A stretch of DNA of 63,541 bases from DASRHT01 sp035293765 (lineage in GTDB: Bacteria; Chloroflexota; Ktedonobacteria; Ktedonobacterales; Ktedonobacteraceae): NCBI GenBank assembly GCA_035293765.1, contig DATGMF010000087.1, positions 1 to 63,541 of the forward strand, given 5' to 3'. Numbering within the stretch: position 1 is the first letter of the stretch; each line of letters starts with the position of its first letter. This document shows positions 1 through 8,519 of this stretch, piece by piece. The notes beneath the pieces were generated by a model. It ran no database searches. It was given only the letters and a program-made list of their open reading frames with translations, and was not told where the DNA came from. The translations under genes were made by a program, and so were the position numbers.

Positions 1-306
1 GAAAGGAGCGCTGCTTTGGCTTCATCGTCCGATGCATCAGGGGTGATTGACAAGCACCCCGTCTTGCCCCAGACCTGCCGGAGCAAGAGCGTTCATCAAC
101 CAAGAACGTTTTACCTGAGCATGGACTTCTTGCTCAGAACCTGTCCGTTCAGTTGGAAAAGAACCGTGGGGCGAAACCGTCTCTCTCCGGCAAGCCGGAG
201 TGTCTTATGCCCTCAAATTAGTGTATCAGAGACCACAAACCAGGTCAACAAGGAGGCGGCGCGGATACCCCTGGCTTGAGCCAGGGGTATCCGCGCCGAA
301 TGAAGC
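1..306 (+). other. Hairpin-rich non-coding stretch, possible IS200/IS605-type right end
   Basis: No convincing gene is visible. Successive perfect stem-loops have arms at 40-45/55-60, 90-94/104-108, 115-121/131-137, 185-190/195-200 and 257-275/280-298. The last is a 19-bp stem with loop TTGA and core GCTTGAGC. Such serial hairpins, with a terminal CCCC..GCTTNAGC..GGGG type hairpin, are typical of the 3' end of IS200/IS605 elements, where the omega RNA of TnpB is encoded. No TnpB reading frame is seen, because it would lie to the left of the window. The IS assignment is therefore inference; a structured leader of the following glycosyltransferase is the alternative. Confidence 0.4.
257..298 (+). 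repeat. Perfect 19-bp inverted repeat between a Shine-Dalgarno and the next ATG
   Basis: The two arms (257-275, 280-298) are fully complementary around a 4-nt loop. An excellent Shine-Dalgarno, AAGGAGG at 250-256, lies immediately left of the hairpin. The next gene's ATG (307) lies 8 nt to the right. Folding of the RNA would therefore bring the two to normal spacing. No T-run follows, so it is not a canonical terminator. Confidence 0.8.
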
Positions 307-1341
307 ATGAAATTCAACAGTTTGCGCGTTTTGATGGTAACGGGTGTCTATCCCACAGAGCAGCAGTCACACGCAGGAACATTCATCAAAAGCCAGGTTG
401 ACTCGCTTATCGCAGCCGGCCTCACGGTCGATATCCTTCATCCCAGACCCGGACCGCCGCTGCTGCGCTATATCTCGGCTGCCATCCAGGTCTTTGGCAA
501 AACGTTTACCGGACGTTACGACATCGTACATGGACATTATGGCCTCTGGTGCCTTGTTGCTCGCCTGCAATGGAGAGCGCCGGTCGTTGCCTCATTTCTG
601 GGTGACGACATTCTAGGCACAATTACAGCAGAGGGCCATCATAGCACAAAAGGGCAGATCGTGGCAGCTATCAGCCGCAAGCTATGCTACCTGGCGGACG
701 CCGTTATTGTTAAATCGATACAGATGAAAGAAGAGGCGCGGGGACCGCAGCACAAAATTTTTGTTATCCCCAATGGCGTCAATTTTGAGCAATTCCATCC
801 CATCGCCCGCGAAGAGGCGCGCTCCATGCTCGGATGGGACCAGCAACGCTACTATGTGCTTTTCAGCAATAATCCAGCTATTCCCGTTAAAAACTTCCCT
901 CTGGCTCAGGCCGCAGTTGAACGCGTACGCAGCAAAGGCTTTGACGTGGAACTGGTCGTTGCCAGCGGCCTGCCACATACAACGGTAGCAACCTATATGA
1001 ATGCCTGCAATGCCCTTATCCTCACCTCCCTCGCCGAGGGCTCGCCCAACGTTGTCAAAGAGGCAATGGCCTGCAACATCCCCGTTATCGCGACCGACGT
1101 GGGCGATGTCGCCGCCGTCATTGGCCGCACCTACGGTTGCCACGTCTGTTCTCATGACCCTGAAGAACTGGCAAAGGCATTGGAAGCAGTCCTGCAACAT
1201 GGCGAACGAACAACAGGACGACAGGATATCAGTTATCTCGACAACGCGCTTATAGCACAACAAATCATTGCACTCTATGGCAGAGCACTGGTAGGGACCC
1301 GCTTCAGCGCGTCCGCTTTAGCGCCTTCCCATAACACATGA
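307..1341 (+). CDS. GT4-family glycosyltransferase
   Basis: A 344-residue cytoplasmic or membrane-associated glycosyltransferase with the two-Rossmann (GT-B) layout of GT4 enzymes. The N-terminal half starts with a beta strand (RVLMVTGVYP) and the acceptor-side loop HAGTFIKSQ. The C-terminal half has the retaining-GT signature EGSPNVVKEAMACNIPVIAT at about 244-263, with the EX7E glutamates that contact the nucleotide sugar. Family knowledge supports transfer of a sugar from an NDP-sugar onto a lipid-linked or growing polysaccharide; donor and acceptor cannot be read from sequence. It begins a plus-strand polysaccharide group with the next two genes. The ATG sits 8 nt after a large hairpin, with its only good ribosome-binding site on the far side of that hairpin. 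Confidence 0.9.
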   Translation: MKFNSLRVLMVTGVYPTEQQSHAGTFIKSQVDSLIAAGLTVDILHPRPGPPLLRYISAAIQVFGKTFTGRYDIVHGHYGLWCLVARLQWRAPVVASFLGDDILGTITAEGHHSTKGQIVAAISRKLCYLADAVIVKSIQMKEEARGPQHKIFVIPNGVNFEQFHPIAREEARSMLGWDQQRYYVLFSNNPAIPVKNFPLAQAAVERVRSKGFDVELVVASGLPHTTVATYMNACNALILTSLAEGSPNVVKEAMACNIPVIATDVGDVAAVIGRTYGCHVCSHDPEELAKALEAVLQHGERTTGRQDISYLDNALIAQQIIALYGRALVGTRFSASALAPSHNT

Positions 1342-1379
1342 TACTGTAGCGAACATTCGCCCAAAAAAGGAGACAAGCC

Positions 1380-2657
1380 ATGCGCAAAGCTAAAAATATT
1401 CTGATGGTAGTGGAAAATCTCTCTGTACCCTCCGACCCGCGCGTGTGGCGCGAGGCCCAGACGTTACGCCAGCTCGGCTTCCGCGTCTGCATCATCTCTC
1501 CAAAGGGAGAGACGCGCGACAAAAGTGCCTACGATTGCATCGATGGCATCCACATCTACCGCTATCATCCAGCGCCCGCAAAGCATACATCTTTTGGCTA
1601 TATGAAAGAATATCTACTCGCTCTGCTCAAAACGTTCGGTCTGAGCCTCAAAATATGGTATCGCCACGGCTTTTCCGTCATCCACGCGGCTAATCCGCCG
1701 GATATCTTTTTCATTCTCGGCCTCTTCTACCGCTTTTTTGGCAAGGCGTACGTGTTCGATCAACACGATCTGGCACCGGAGATGTTCCGTGTCAAGTTTC
1801 AAGGACGCCTGGCGCTCTGCTACCGATTGCTCCGGTTCTGCGAATATTACTCCTATCGCACGGCTGACATCGTTATCACCACCAACGCGTCTCAGAGGCA
1901 GCTTGCTATCAAACGTGGACGATGCCACCCTGAGAAGGTTTTTGTCGTCCGCAACGGGCCGGATATAGCGCGCTATGCGCCCGTTGCCGCCGAACCGTCT
2001 CTAAAGCAAGGCAAGCGTTTTTTGCTGGTCTACATCGGGATCATGGGGACGCAGGATGGCGTTGACTATGCCCTCTATGCGTTGCAAAAGCTCGTCCATC
2101 AGCGAGGCCGCCAGGATGTTTTGCTGGCGCTCATGGGCGATGGCGATCAGCTTCCAGCGCTCAAGGCGCTCACTCATCAGCTTCGCCTCGATCCCTATGT
2201 GCATTTCACCGGCTGGGTGCAGCGCCATGACTTGCTGCGTTACCTTACAATGGCCGATATTGGCCTCTCACCCGATCCGAGCAATGAGCTCAATGATCGC
2301 AGCACGATGCTCAAGACGATGGAATATATGGCAATGGGCAAGCCGGTCGTCGCCTTTGATCTCCCGGAAACGCGTTACTCTGCACAGGAGGCCGCGCTCT
2401 ATGCTACGGCCAACAGCGTAGAGGATTTCGCCGATAAGATCGCAATATTGCTTGACGATGCCGAGCTGCGTCGTCACATGGGTGCCTATGGGCGCAAACG
2501 CATTGCAGAGGAGTTGTGCTGGGAGCGCTCCAAATTACCACTCTGGCGAGCTTATGAGACGCTTTTTGCCACAGCCGGCACAATGGAGGTAGAGACAGCT
2601 TCACTATCAGCAAAGGGAAAGGAAGATTTGCTCCCCTCAATTATTGGCGGGGAGTAA
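1380..2657 (+). CDS. GT4-family glycosyltransferase
   Basis: A 425-residue GT-B glycosyltransferase, different from its upstream neighbour. The N-terminus carries the pattern SVPSDPRVWREAQTL, typical of WbuB/WcaI-like GT4 enzymes. The donor half has SNELNDRSTMLKTMEYMAMG followed by KPVVAFDLPETR at about 301-336, holding the nucleotide-sugar-binding acidic residues. The expected role is addition of a sugar during assembly of an O-antigen, exopolysaccharide or glycolipid. A clear Shine-Dalgarno (AAAAAAGGAGA) lies just before the ATG. The 38-bp gap from the upstream gene and 13-bp gap to the downstream epimerase suggest one transcript. Specificity is unknown. Confidence 0.9.
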   Translation: MRKAKNILMVVENLSVPSDPRVWREAQTLRQLGFRVCIISPKGETRDKSAYDCIDGIHIYRYHPAPAKHTSFGYMKEYLLALLKTFGLSLKIWYRHGFSVIHAANPPDIFFILGLFYRFFGKAYVFDQHDLAPEMFRVKFQGRLALCYRLLRFCEYYSYRTADIVITTNASQRQLAIKRGRCHPEKVFVVRNGPDIARYAPVAAEPSLKQGKRFLLVYIGIMGTQDGVDYALYALQKLVHQRGRQDVLLALMGDGDQLPALKALTHQLRLDPYVHFTGWVQRHDLLRYLTMADIGLSPDPSNELNDRSTMLKTMEYMAMGKPVVAFDLPETRYSAQEAALYATANSVEDFADKIAILLDDAELRRHMGAYGRKRIAEELCWERSKLPLWRAYETLFATAGTMEVETASLSAKGKEDLLPSIIGGE

Positions 2658-2670
2658 GTGACATCGCTTT

Positions 2671-3639
2671 ATGAGAACAGCACGTTACCTGGTCACAGGT
2701 GGAATGGGATTTATCGGTTCGCATATCGCCGAAGCGCTGTTGAAGCAGGGCGAGACGGTGCGGATCTTCGACAATATGGCAACCGGTCGCGCGCTCAATG
2801 TAGCCGCATTGCAAGGGCTGCCGGGACATCTAGAGATCATGCATGGCGATCTGCGTTCTATAGACGCGGTTACAAGGGCGGTCGCGGGGGTAGAGGTAGT
2901 CTTTCACCAGGGGGCACTGGCATCCGTGCCGCGCTCAATCGCCGACCCGACCAGTTCACTGGAAATTAATATCAACGGCACCCATAATGTGCTGCTGGCA
3001 GCGCGAGACAACGGCGTGCGGCGCGTCGTTTACGCCAGTTCTTCTTCAGTGTATGGAGATACGCCCACATTGCCAAAACGCGAGGATATGCCCACCGCAC
3101 CTATGTCGCCCTACGCGCTCCAAAAACTCACTGGAGAATTGCTCTGCGACATATTTTCCCGCATCTACGAGCTAGAAACCGTGGCGCTGCGCTACTTTAA
3201 CGTGTTTGGGCCGCGCCAGGACCCGGCTTCGGAGTATGCCGCCGTCATCCCCCGTTTCCTCACCGCCCTGCTTGAGCAACGCCGCCCTATTGTGTTTGGT
3301 GACGGTGAGCAGACACGCGACTTTACCTATGTGGAGAATGTGGTACAGGCAAACCTGCTGGCCGCAGCAGCGTCCGGCGCAGTAGGAGCCGCCATTAATA
3401 TCGGCTGCGGCGAACGCATCTCGCTCAATGGCGTCTTGCAGATCGCTGGCGCGTTGCTGGGCATCGAGGTGGAAGCTGAATATCGCGACCCACGTCCCGG
3501 CGACGTACGGGACAGCCTGGCTGATATTACCAGAGCAAAACGGCTGCTTGGATACACCCCAACGGTGAGCTTTTCTGACGGGCTGGCATATACGCTCGCA
3601 GCACTGCGAGCAGAGGCCGCTTCATCAAAACTTGTATAG
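2671..3639 (+). CDS. NAD-dependent NDP-sugar epimerase/dehydratase (extended SDR)
   Basis: A 322-residue extended short-chain dehydrogenase. The Rossmann motif GGMGFIGSH is at residues 10-18. The catalytic serine region YASSSSVYG is near 119-127, and the YxxxK motif (YALQK) is at 148-152. Conserved RYFNVFGPRQDP follows, then a C-terminal sugar-binding part. These enzymes epimerise or dehydrate UDP- or GDP-activated sugars; the profile resembles UDP-glucose/UDP-GlcNAc 4-epimerases. Length matches the family. It is the last gene of the plus-strand trio and is followed directly by a strong bidirectional terminator. The exact sugar is not deducible. Confidence 0.88.
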   Translation: MRTARYLVTGGMGFIGSHIAEALLKQGETVRIFDNMATGRALNVAALQGLPGHLEIMHGDLRSIDAVTRAVAGVEVVFHQGALASVPRSIADPTSSLEININGTHNVLLAARDNGVRRVVYASSSSVYGDTPTLPKREDMPTAPMSPYALQKLTGELLCDIFSRIYELETVALRYFNVFGPRQDPASEYAAVIPRFLTALLEQRRPIVFGDGEQTRDFTYVENVVQANLLAAAASGAVGAAINIGCGERISLNGVLQIAGALLGIEVEAEYRDPRPGDVRDSLADITRAKRLLGYTPTVSFSDGLAYTLAALRAEAASSKLV

Positions 3640-3641
3640 CA

Positions 3642-3677
3642 CAAAAGCCCATCCAAAAAATGATGGGCTTTTGTTTT
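3642..3677. terminator. Bidirectional Rho-independent terminator
   Basis: A perfect 12-bp stem (3642-3653 with 3662-3673, core AAAAGCCCATC) has an 8-nt A-rich loop and T-rich tracts on both sides. It separates the convergent epimerase (plus) and dehydrogenase (minus) genes and can serve both. Confidence 0.9.
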
Positions 3678-3688
3678 CAGACGCTGTA

Positions 3689-4693
3689 TTAACGCAAAGA
3701 GACTAATGTATCAGCTTTCTCCTGACCATCCAACTCTTCTTGAGCCGTCGCCAGGACTTTTACCACAGCCAGTCCCACACCGCCATGTGCGCGGGGTCGC
3801 GCCCCCGTACGAATAGCGTTGGCAAAATCCTCGCACTCCAGGCGTAGCGGCTCAATCCAGTCAATATGAGGAATGGTGATAGCTCCATAGCGATAGGAAA
3901 TCACCGGATCGGCGTGGACATCGGCCCCTTTGTTATACACTTTGATCATCTCCGCCGGATTGGTATCGTCATAAACAACCATCCTGGCATCACCAATGAT
4001 GGTCACGCGTCGAATTTTGCAGGGATGCAGCCAGCTCACATGGAGATGGGCGGTCATCCCATCGGCAAAACTCAGGTCGAGATGGGCGATATCGCTGATA
4101 TGGGGTTGCAGGTGAGCGTGAGCCTGCACTTTAATACGTTCCGGCGCTTTACCAAAGAGATAGAGCAAGATTGAGATATCGTGCGGCGCAAGATCCCAGA
4201 TCACATTAATATCATTGCGGAATAATCCTAGATTGACGCGTTCGGTTTCGACGCAATAGATTTTGCCCAGGTCTCCATTCTGGATCATCTTGCGCAACTC
4301 ATTGACGGCAGGACTGTATTCAAATGTATGGCCCACCATCAACGTACGATCTACCGTTTTTGCCAGCTCAATCAGATCCTCGGCCTCCGCAACGCTGGCA
4401 GTGAGGGGCTTCTCGACCAGCACATGTTTGCCATGCAAAAGGGCCGCTTTGGCAAGCTCGTAGTGCGTTCGCACAGGGGTGGCGATCACCACCGCATCGA
4501 CATCGGAAAGCAACACTTCTTCGACCCGCGTCGTCGCCCGTATCCAGGGCTGGTTCGCCACTATTGAGGTCAGGCGGCGCTCATCCATATCGGCCACCAT
4601 CGTTACCGCCGCAAGAGGCAAACTATTCAGATTACGCGCAATCTTCGGCCCCCAGTATCCCCAGCCTATAACGCCAAAGTGCAGTTCTTTCAT
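3689..4693 (-). CDS. Gfo/Idh/MocA-family sugar dehydrogenase
   Basis: A 334-residue NAD(P)-dependent oxidoreductase. The N-terminal Rossmann fold has GVIGWGYWGPKIARN at 7-21. The signature EKPLT, with the catalytic lysine, is near residue 94 (HVLVEKPLTAS). A GFO/IDH/MocA C-terminal beta-sheet domain follows. Members next to DegT aminotransferases usually oxidise C3 of an NDP-sugar to give a 3-keto sugar, as WbpB/WlbA do. That fits the aminotransferase encoded 94 bp upstream on the same strand. The two probably form one minus-strand transcript ending at the shared terminator. The substrate is inferred from context only. Confidence 0.88.
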   Translation of the reverse strand: MKELHFGVIGWGYWGPKIARNLNSLPLAAVTMVADMDERRLTSIVANQPWIRATTRVEEVLLSDVDAVVIATPVRTHYELAKAALLHGKHVLVEKPLTASVAEAEDLIELAKTVDRTLMVGHTFEYSPAVNELRKMIQNGDLGKIYCVETERVNLGLFRNDINVIWDLAPHDISILLYLFGKAPERIKVQAHAHLQPHISDIAHLDLSFADGMTAHLHVSWLHPCKIRRVTIIGDARMVVYDDTNPAEMIKVYNKGADVHADPVISYRYGAITIPHIDWIEPLRLECEDFANAIRTGARPRAHGGVGLAVVKVLATAQEELDGQEKADTLVSLR

Positions 4694-4787
4694 ATATTAT
4701 GATGTCCTTTACTATAACCTTACCTGTTAGCGTATCAGCTCAACCATTCAGGTAAATTATATTGTACAAGTGCAGCATTAGACAAGG

Positions 4788-5906
4788 CTATAGATAAGAG
4801 GCATGCGGCACAATATTGCGCCTGACAGCGTCTACGACCAGTTGTATCTGTTCTTCCGTTAGCTCTGGATACATTGGTAAAGAGACGATACGGCTGGCTG
4901 CGGCCTCTGTAACGGGTAGCATACCGGTTTGATAGCCATAGCGCGCGCAGGCGGGCTGCAAGTGCAGAGGAATAGGATAATGGATGTTCGTGCCGATCCC
5001 TTCCTGCTCCAGCGCCTGACGAAACTGATCGCGTTCGGGCACCTGTACCACATAATAACAATAGACATGACTCCCCCACGGGCGCGTCACCGGCACCTTT
5101 TCCACAACTCCGCGCAACTGCTCGGTATACGTGCGAGCATGAGATTGGCGAGCGGCATTCCATTGTTCCAGATATGGCATTTTTATCTGCAACACTGCGG
5201 CCTGCATCTCGTCGAGGCGAGCGTTGACCCCCATAATCTCGTGCCGGTAGCGTACGCGGGAGCCGTGGTCGCGGATCATACGCATCTTTTCGGCCAGCCG
5301 TCCATCATTCGTCGTACAGATTCCTGCCTCGCCAAAGGCCCCCAGATTTTTACTATAATAAAGGCTGAAGGCCGCCACATCGCCGAAGCTGCCAACGCGC
5401 TGACTCTGATAGGTCGCGCCATGCGCCTGAGACGCATCCTCAATGATCCGTAAGCCGTGCTTGCGAGCAAAATCCATTACGGGCTGCATCTCGACGGCGT
5501 GCCCGTAGAGATGGACAGGCAAAATGGCACGGGTGCGAGCGGTAAGCACCTCTTCCAGTCCGCGCCACTCCATCAGATAGGTATCGGGATCGACATCAAC
5601 AAAAACAGGCGTCGCCCCCACCATAGCAATCGCCTCAACAGTCGCAATAAACGTATTCGCGACTGTAATCACCTCGTCGCCGGGGCCAATATCGCAGGCG
5701 CGCAGAGCCAGGGCCAGCGCATCGGTTCCTGAGGATACACCTATCCCATACTGACAGCCGCAATAGGTCGCGAACGTCTGCTCGAACGCCCGCTGTCGAG
5801 GCCCGAGAAAGAGCTGCATACTTTCAAGTATCTCCTCGAAAGCAGCCATGATTTCGGATTTTAACGGCAGATATTGCGCGTGCAGATCAACAAGAGGCAC
5901 TTTCAT
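4788..5906 (-). CDS. DegT/DnrJ/EryC1/StrS-family sugar aminotransferase
   Basis: A PLP-dependent NDP-sugar aminotransferase of about 372 residues. It shows the family features VPLVDLHAQY at the start, SSGTDALALAL, the EDASQAHGA motif, and the Schiff-base lysine in FSLYYSKNLGAFGEAG near residue 187. It would transfer an amino group from glutamate onto a keto-sugar, most simply the product of the adjacent Gfo/Idh/MocA dehydrogenase (WbpE-like role). ATG 5906 was chosen: an AAGGAG lies 13 nt upstream. A GTG at 5918 is possible but sits only 1 nt from the same ribosome-binding site. No acyltransferase gene accompanies the pair. Confidence 0.88.
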   Translation of the reverse strand: MKVPLVDLHAQYLPLKSEIMAAFEEILESMQLFLGPRQRAFEQTFATYCGCQYGIGVSSGTDALALALRACDIGPGDEVITVANTFIATVEAIAMVGATPVFVDVDPDTYLMEWRGLEEVLTARTRAILPVHLYGHAVEMQPVMDFARKHGLRIIEDASQAHGATYQSQRVGSFGDVAAFSLYYSKNLGAFGEAGICTTNDGRLAEKMRMIRDHGSRVRYRHEIMGVNARLDEMQAAVLQIKMPYLEQWNAARQSHARTYTEQLRGVVEKVPVTRPWGSHVYCYYVVQVPERDQFRQALEQEGIGTNIHYPIPLHLQPACARYGYQTGMLPVTEAAASRIVSLPMYPELTEEQIQLVVDAVRRNIVPHASYL

Positions 5907-6100
5907 CGATAGTATCACTCCTTATAAGCTTTTAAGAGGACAACGCCTTACGGTTTTATCACCTGGACGCTTGCTAATTTACAACATCTCCATCCTAATA
6001 CCTGATCATTATTCACCGGTTCCGGCTAAGCTTGTAGTCAAATAGAGAAAAGGCTGAATGTATCAAAGCAGCCTCAAGGTCGTGTAGTAGGGAGCATACT

Positions 6101-6787
6101 ATGATTATTCAGTCAAGACCTATCGAGACGCCCGCACCCATTACGCTCAATCCTGGCTATTTGCGAGCAAAGCGTTTCCTCGATATTGCCTTCACCCTTC
6201 TGCTAGCTCCCTTAATTATATGTATCGGCCTGATCGTTGCAATATGTATTAAGCTGGACTCTAAAGGACCGGTCTTTTTCCGGCAGAAAAGGGTGGGGCA
6301 GAACGGTGTTGAGTTTGAAATGCTCAAATTCCGTTCCATGTACAGAAACGCCAATCAGATTGCCCATCAGCAAAATATCGTGAAATACATGAACGGAGAG
6401 ATGCTCAACGCGGATGGGGCGGAGAGCCATATGGCATACAAGGCCGCCAATGATCCCCGCATTACCAGAGTGGGGAGATTTATCCGCAAAACGAGCCTTG
6501 ATGAAATCCCTCAGTTCTGGAATGTGCTCCGTGGGCAAATGTCGCTGGTTGGGCCACGTCCTCCTCTCCCCTATGAAGTTGAGCTCTATAGCCCTCATGA
6601 GTGGCTACGCATGGTTGGGAAACCGGGCCTGACGGGAACCTGGCAGGTATATGGGAGATCGCGCGTCACCTTCCAAAACATGGTGAAAATGGATCTTGAA
6701 TACCTTGCGCATCAATCCCTCTGCCACGATATCAAGCTTATTCTCCTTACTATTCCGGTCATCATTTTTGCTCGCGGAGGGGCATAG
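6101..6787 (+). CDS. Membrane sugar-phosphate transferase (initiating polyprenyl-phosphate GT)
   Basis: A 228-residue bacterial sugar transferase of the PglC/WcaJ C-terminal-domain type. One hydrophobic re-entrant or transmembrane segment lies near 28-50 (FLDIAFTLLLAPLIICIGLI). It is followed by the signatures GPVFFRQKRVGQNG, FEMLKFRSMY, RITRVGRFIRKTSLDEIPQF and VGPRPPLPYEV, then GLTGTWQVYGRS. The enzyme moves a sugar-1-phosphate from an NDP-sugar to undecaprenyl phosphate, starting repeat-unit assembly at the inner face of the membrane. Its length matches the minimal monotopic form. It is transcribed divergently from the aminotransferase and closed by its own hairpin. Confidence 0.92.
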   Translation: MIIQSRPIETPAPITLNPGYLRAKRFLDIAFTLLLAPLIICIGLIVAICIKLDSKGPVFFRQKRVGQNGVEFEMLKFRSMYRNANQIAHQQNIVKYMNGEMLNADGAESHMAYKAANDPRITRVGRFIRKTSLDEIPQFWNVLRGQMSLVGPRPPLPYEVELYSPHEWLRMVGKPGLTGTWQVYGRSRVTFQNMVKMDLEYLAHQSLCHDIKLILLTIPVIIFARGGA

Positions 6788-6792
6788 CGACG

Positions 6793-6836
6793 AGATGGCC
6801 GTTTGCCGGGAATGCTGCAAACGGCCATCTTGTTGT
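6793..6836. terminator. Rho-independent-like terminator
   Basis: A 14-bp perfect stem (6793-6806 with 6817-6830, core AGATGGCCGTTTGC) is followed by TTGTTGT. It lies between the convergent sugar transferase and response-regulator genes. Confidence 0.8.
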
Positions 6837-6846
6837 ATCGCCTTAT

Positions 6847-7584
6847 CTACATGGAAACCACCCGTAAGTGTGCAGGCTCCTGAGCATCCAGCTCCCCGTT
6901 AGAGCGCAGGCTCAGGGTATATCCTACGCCAGGGACGGTTAAAATATAGCGGGGCTTCCCTGGGTCCAGTTCGATCTTCTGACGCAAATGACGTATGTGG
7001 GCTTTGATCAAGCATACATCTCCTTCGCCATTATACCCCCATACATGCGTCACAATATGATTCGCCGTGCATACCTCATTCACGTTTGCCGCCAATAAAT
7101 GCAAGAGTTTGCTTTCGGTTGGCGTCAACCGCACCACCTTCTCGCGGACCGTGGCCTCGTTATGCAAAGAATCGATGCAAATAGGTCCAACGGTAATGAC
7201 AGAAGAAGGCCGTCGCTCCAGGGTAGAACGCGCTCTCCTGCTGATGGCACGAATACGGGCAAGCAATTGGGAAGGAAAGAAGGGCTTGCGTAAATAATCA
7301 TCCATTCCGGCATCCAGGCAGCGGATCTCGTCCTGTACATCCTTGCCATCTGTTATCACCATCACTAACGCGTCGTGCTTCTGACGAAGTTCGCGGCACA
7401 TCGTCAGGGCATCCACATCCTGGAGAGCTGTATCCAGAATGACCAGGTCGGGGCAACGCTCAACCCACTCGCTCCTCGCTTTCTCGGCGTTATAGGCACG
7501 ATACACTTCGTAACCAAGCGTTCTTAGCCAACTCGTAAGCATTTCGACCAGATCACGGTCACTATCGATAACCAGCAATTTCAT
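6847..7584 (-). CDS. OmpR/PhoB-family response regulator
   Basis: A 245-residue two-domain regulator. The receiver domain (1-118) begins MKLLVIDSD, with acidic residues, phospho-acceptor Asp in PDLVILDTALQD and the switch lysine in LRKPFFPSQL. A winged-helix DNA-binding domain follows, with VRLTPTESKLLHLLAANVN and the closing wing YILTVPGVGYTL. It would bind DNA after phosphorylation by a histidine kinase, and none is encoded nearby. The start MKLLV (7584) is preferred over an upstream ATG at 7599 because it begins directly at the first receiver strand. An acidic residue stands in place of the usual proline after the phospho-Asp region. Confidence 0.9.
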   Translation of the reverse strand: MKLLVIDSDRDLVEMLTSWLRTLGYEVYRAYNAEKARSEWVERCPDLVILDTALQDVDALTMCRELRQKHDALVMVITDGKDVQDEIRCLDAGMDDYLRKPFFPSQLLARIRAISRRARSTLERRPSSVITVGPICIDSLHNEATVREKVVRLTPTESKLLHLLAANVNEVCTANHIVTHVWGYNGEGDVCLIKAHIRHLRQKIELDPGKPRYILTVPGVGYTLSLRSNGELDAQEPAHLRVVSM

Positions 7585-7730
7585 CGGCACTCCTTGCATT
7601 TTCTCTCTACCGGACTATTCCTTATAGCCCCCACTATTACTACGCATGTTACATGCCTAATACGCACAGCCAGAAAATACAGAAAGCTCATCTTCTACTG
7701 GAGTTATCATATGTTACAAGTTTGAAGCGA

Positions 7731-8171
7731 TTACATCGTCAGAAGGAGTCCTACAGCAATGCCGACCAGTCCGCCGACGAACACCTGAACGGGGGTATGC
7801 CCGATTAACTCGCGTAGCCGCTCCTCCGCTATTGGGTGTCCTTGAAAGGCCTCATCTATCATCTGATTGAGAATACGCGCCTGGATACTGACGGCGCGCC
7901 GGACCCCGGCAGCATCGTACATCACAATGCTCGCCAGTACAACCGTTATGGCGAAAACAGCCGATCCCACGCCGTCCACACGGCCTGTCGCAGTTGCCAG
8001 CCCTGTTACCAGCGCCGAATGAGAGCTGGGCATCCCCCCCGAGGAGACCAGGCGATTCAGGTTGAGCTTGCGCTGGCGGAATAATTCATAGATCGTTTTG
8101 CTTACCTGCGCAATAGCCCATGCCAGAAACGATGCCACCAGTATACGATTATCAAGCAGTGTATTACTCAT
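7731..8171 (-). CDS. Divergent PAP2-family membrane protein (YuiD/DUF212-like)
   Basis: A 146-residue integral membrane protein. It has the family hallmark SSGGMPSSHSALVTGLATATG near residues 43-62 and MYDAAGVRRAVSIQARILN further on, with three to four hydrophobic segments. These features define the divergent PAP2 group, related to acid phosphatases and haloperoxidases. The substrate is unknown, but lipid-phosphate dephosphorylation is a common proposal. It follows xseB on the same strand at a 110-bp distance and may or may not share its transcript. Confidence 0.85.
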   Translation of the reverse strand: MSNTLLDNRILVASFLAWAIAQVSKTIYELFRQRKLNLNRLVSSGGMPSSHSALVTGLATATGRVDGVGSAVFAITVVLASIVMYDAAGVRRAVSIQARILNQMIDEAFQGHPIAEERLRELIGHTPVQVFVGGLVGIAVGLLLTM

Positions 8172-8281
8172 CAGATATCAGGGAACCTCTTTTACAATGC
8201 CCTTCCGAGCGACTGAGCGCTCCCACGATGATGCGGGGAGCTACAGGTGCGATGGCGGCGTTGTCGCTCGGAATTTCAGGA

Positions 8282-8512
8282 CTATTCCATTTGTTGCACC
8301 GACAACGAGCCATCGGCGGCGGTGCTCAGTTGCTGCACCGACAATTCCGCCTGTTGCAATAACATATTGCAGTGTTGCGCCAATTTCATCCCTTCTTGAT
8401 AATATTGCAGCGCGCGCTCAAGCGGCATTTTTCCATCCTGCAACGCCGTCACCGCAGCTTCAAGCTGCATGAAGGCTTCTTCAAAAGATAACGTTTCCAC
8501 GCTCAACCTCAC
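8282..8512 (-). CDS. xseB: Exodeoxyribonuclease VII small subunit
   Basis: A 76-residue protein matching XseB, with LSFEEAFMQLEAAVTALQDG and KMPLERALQYYQEGMKLAQHCN forming the helical hairpin of the family. Several small subunits bind one XseA to make exonuclease VII, which degrades single-stranded DNA to oligonucleotides in repair. Its start lies 7 nt downstream of the xseA stop, so the two are translationally coupled. Length is normal. Confidence 0.92.
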   Translation of the reverse strand: MRLSVETLSFEEAFMQLEAAVTALQDGKMPLERALQYYQEGMKLAQHCNMLLQQAELSVQQLSTAADGSLSVQQME

Positions 8513-8519
8513 CTTCCCT

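Noticed and set aside
16..279. An 87-codon open frame before the first glycosyltransferase
   Set aside because: It runs through five hairpins, has odd composition, no ribosome-binding site and no recognisable family; the region looks like structured non-coding DNA.
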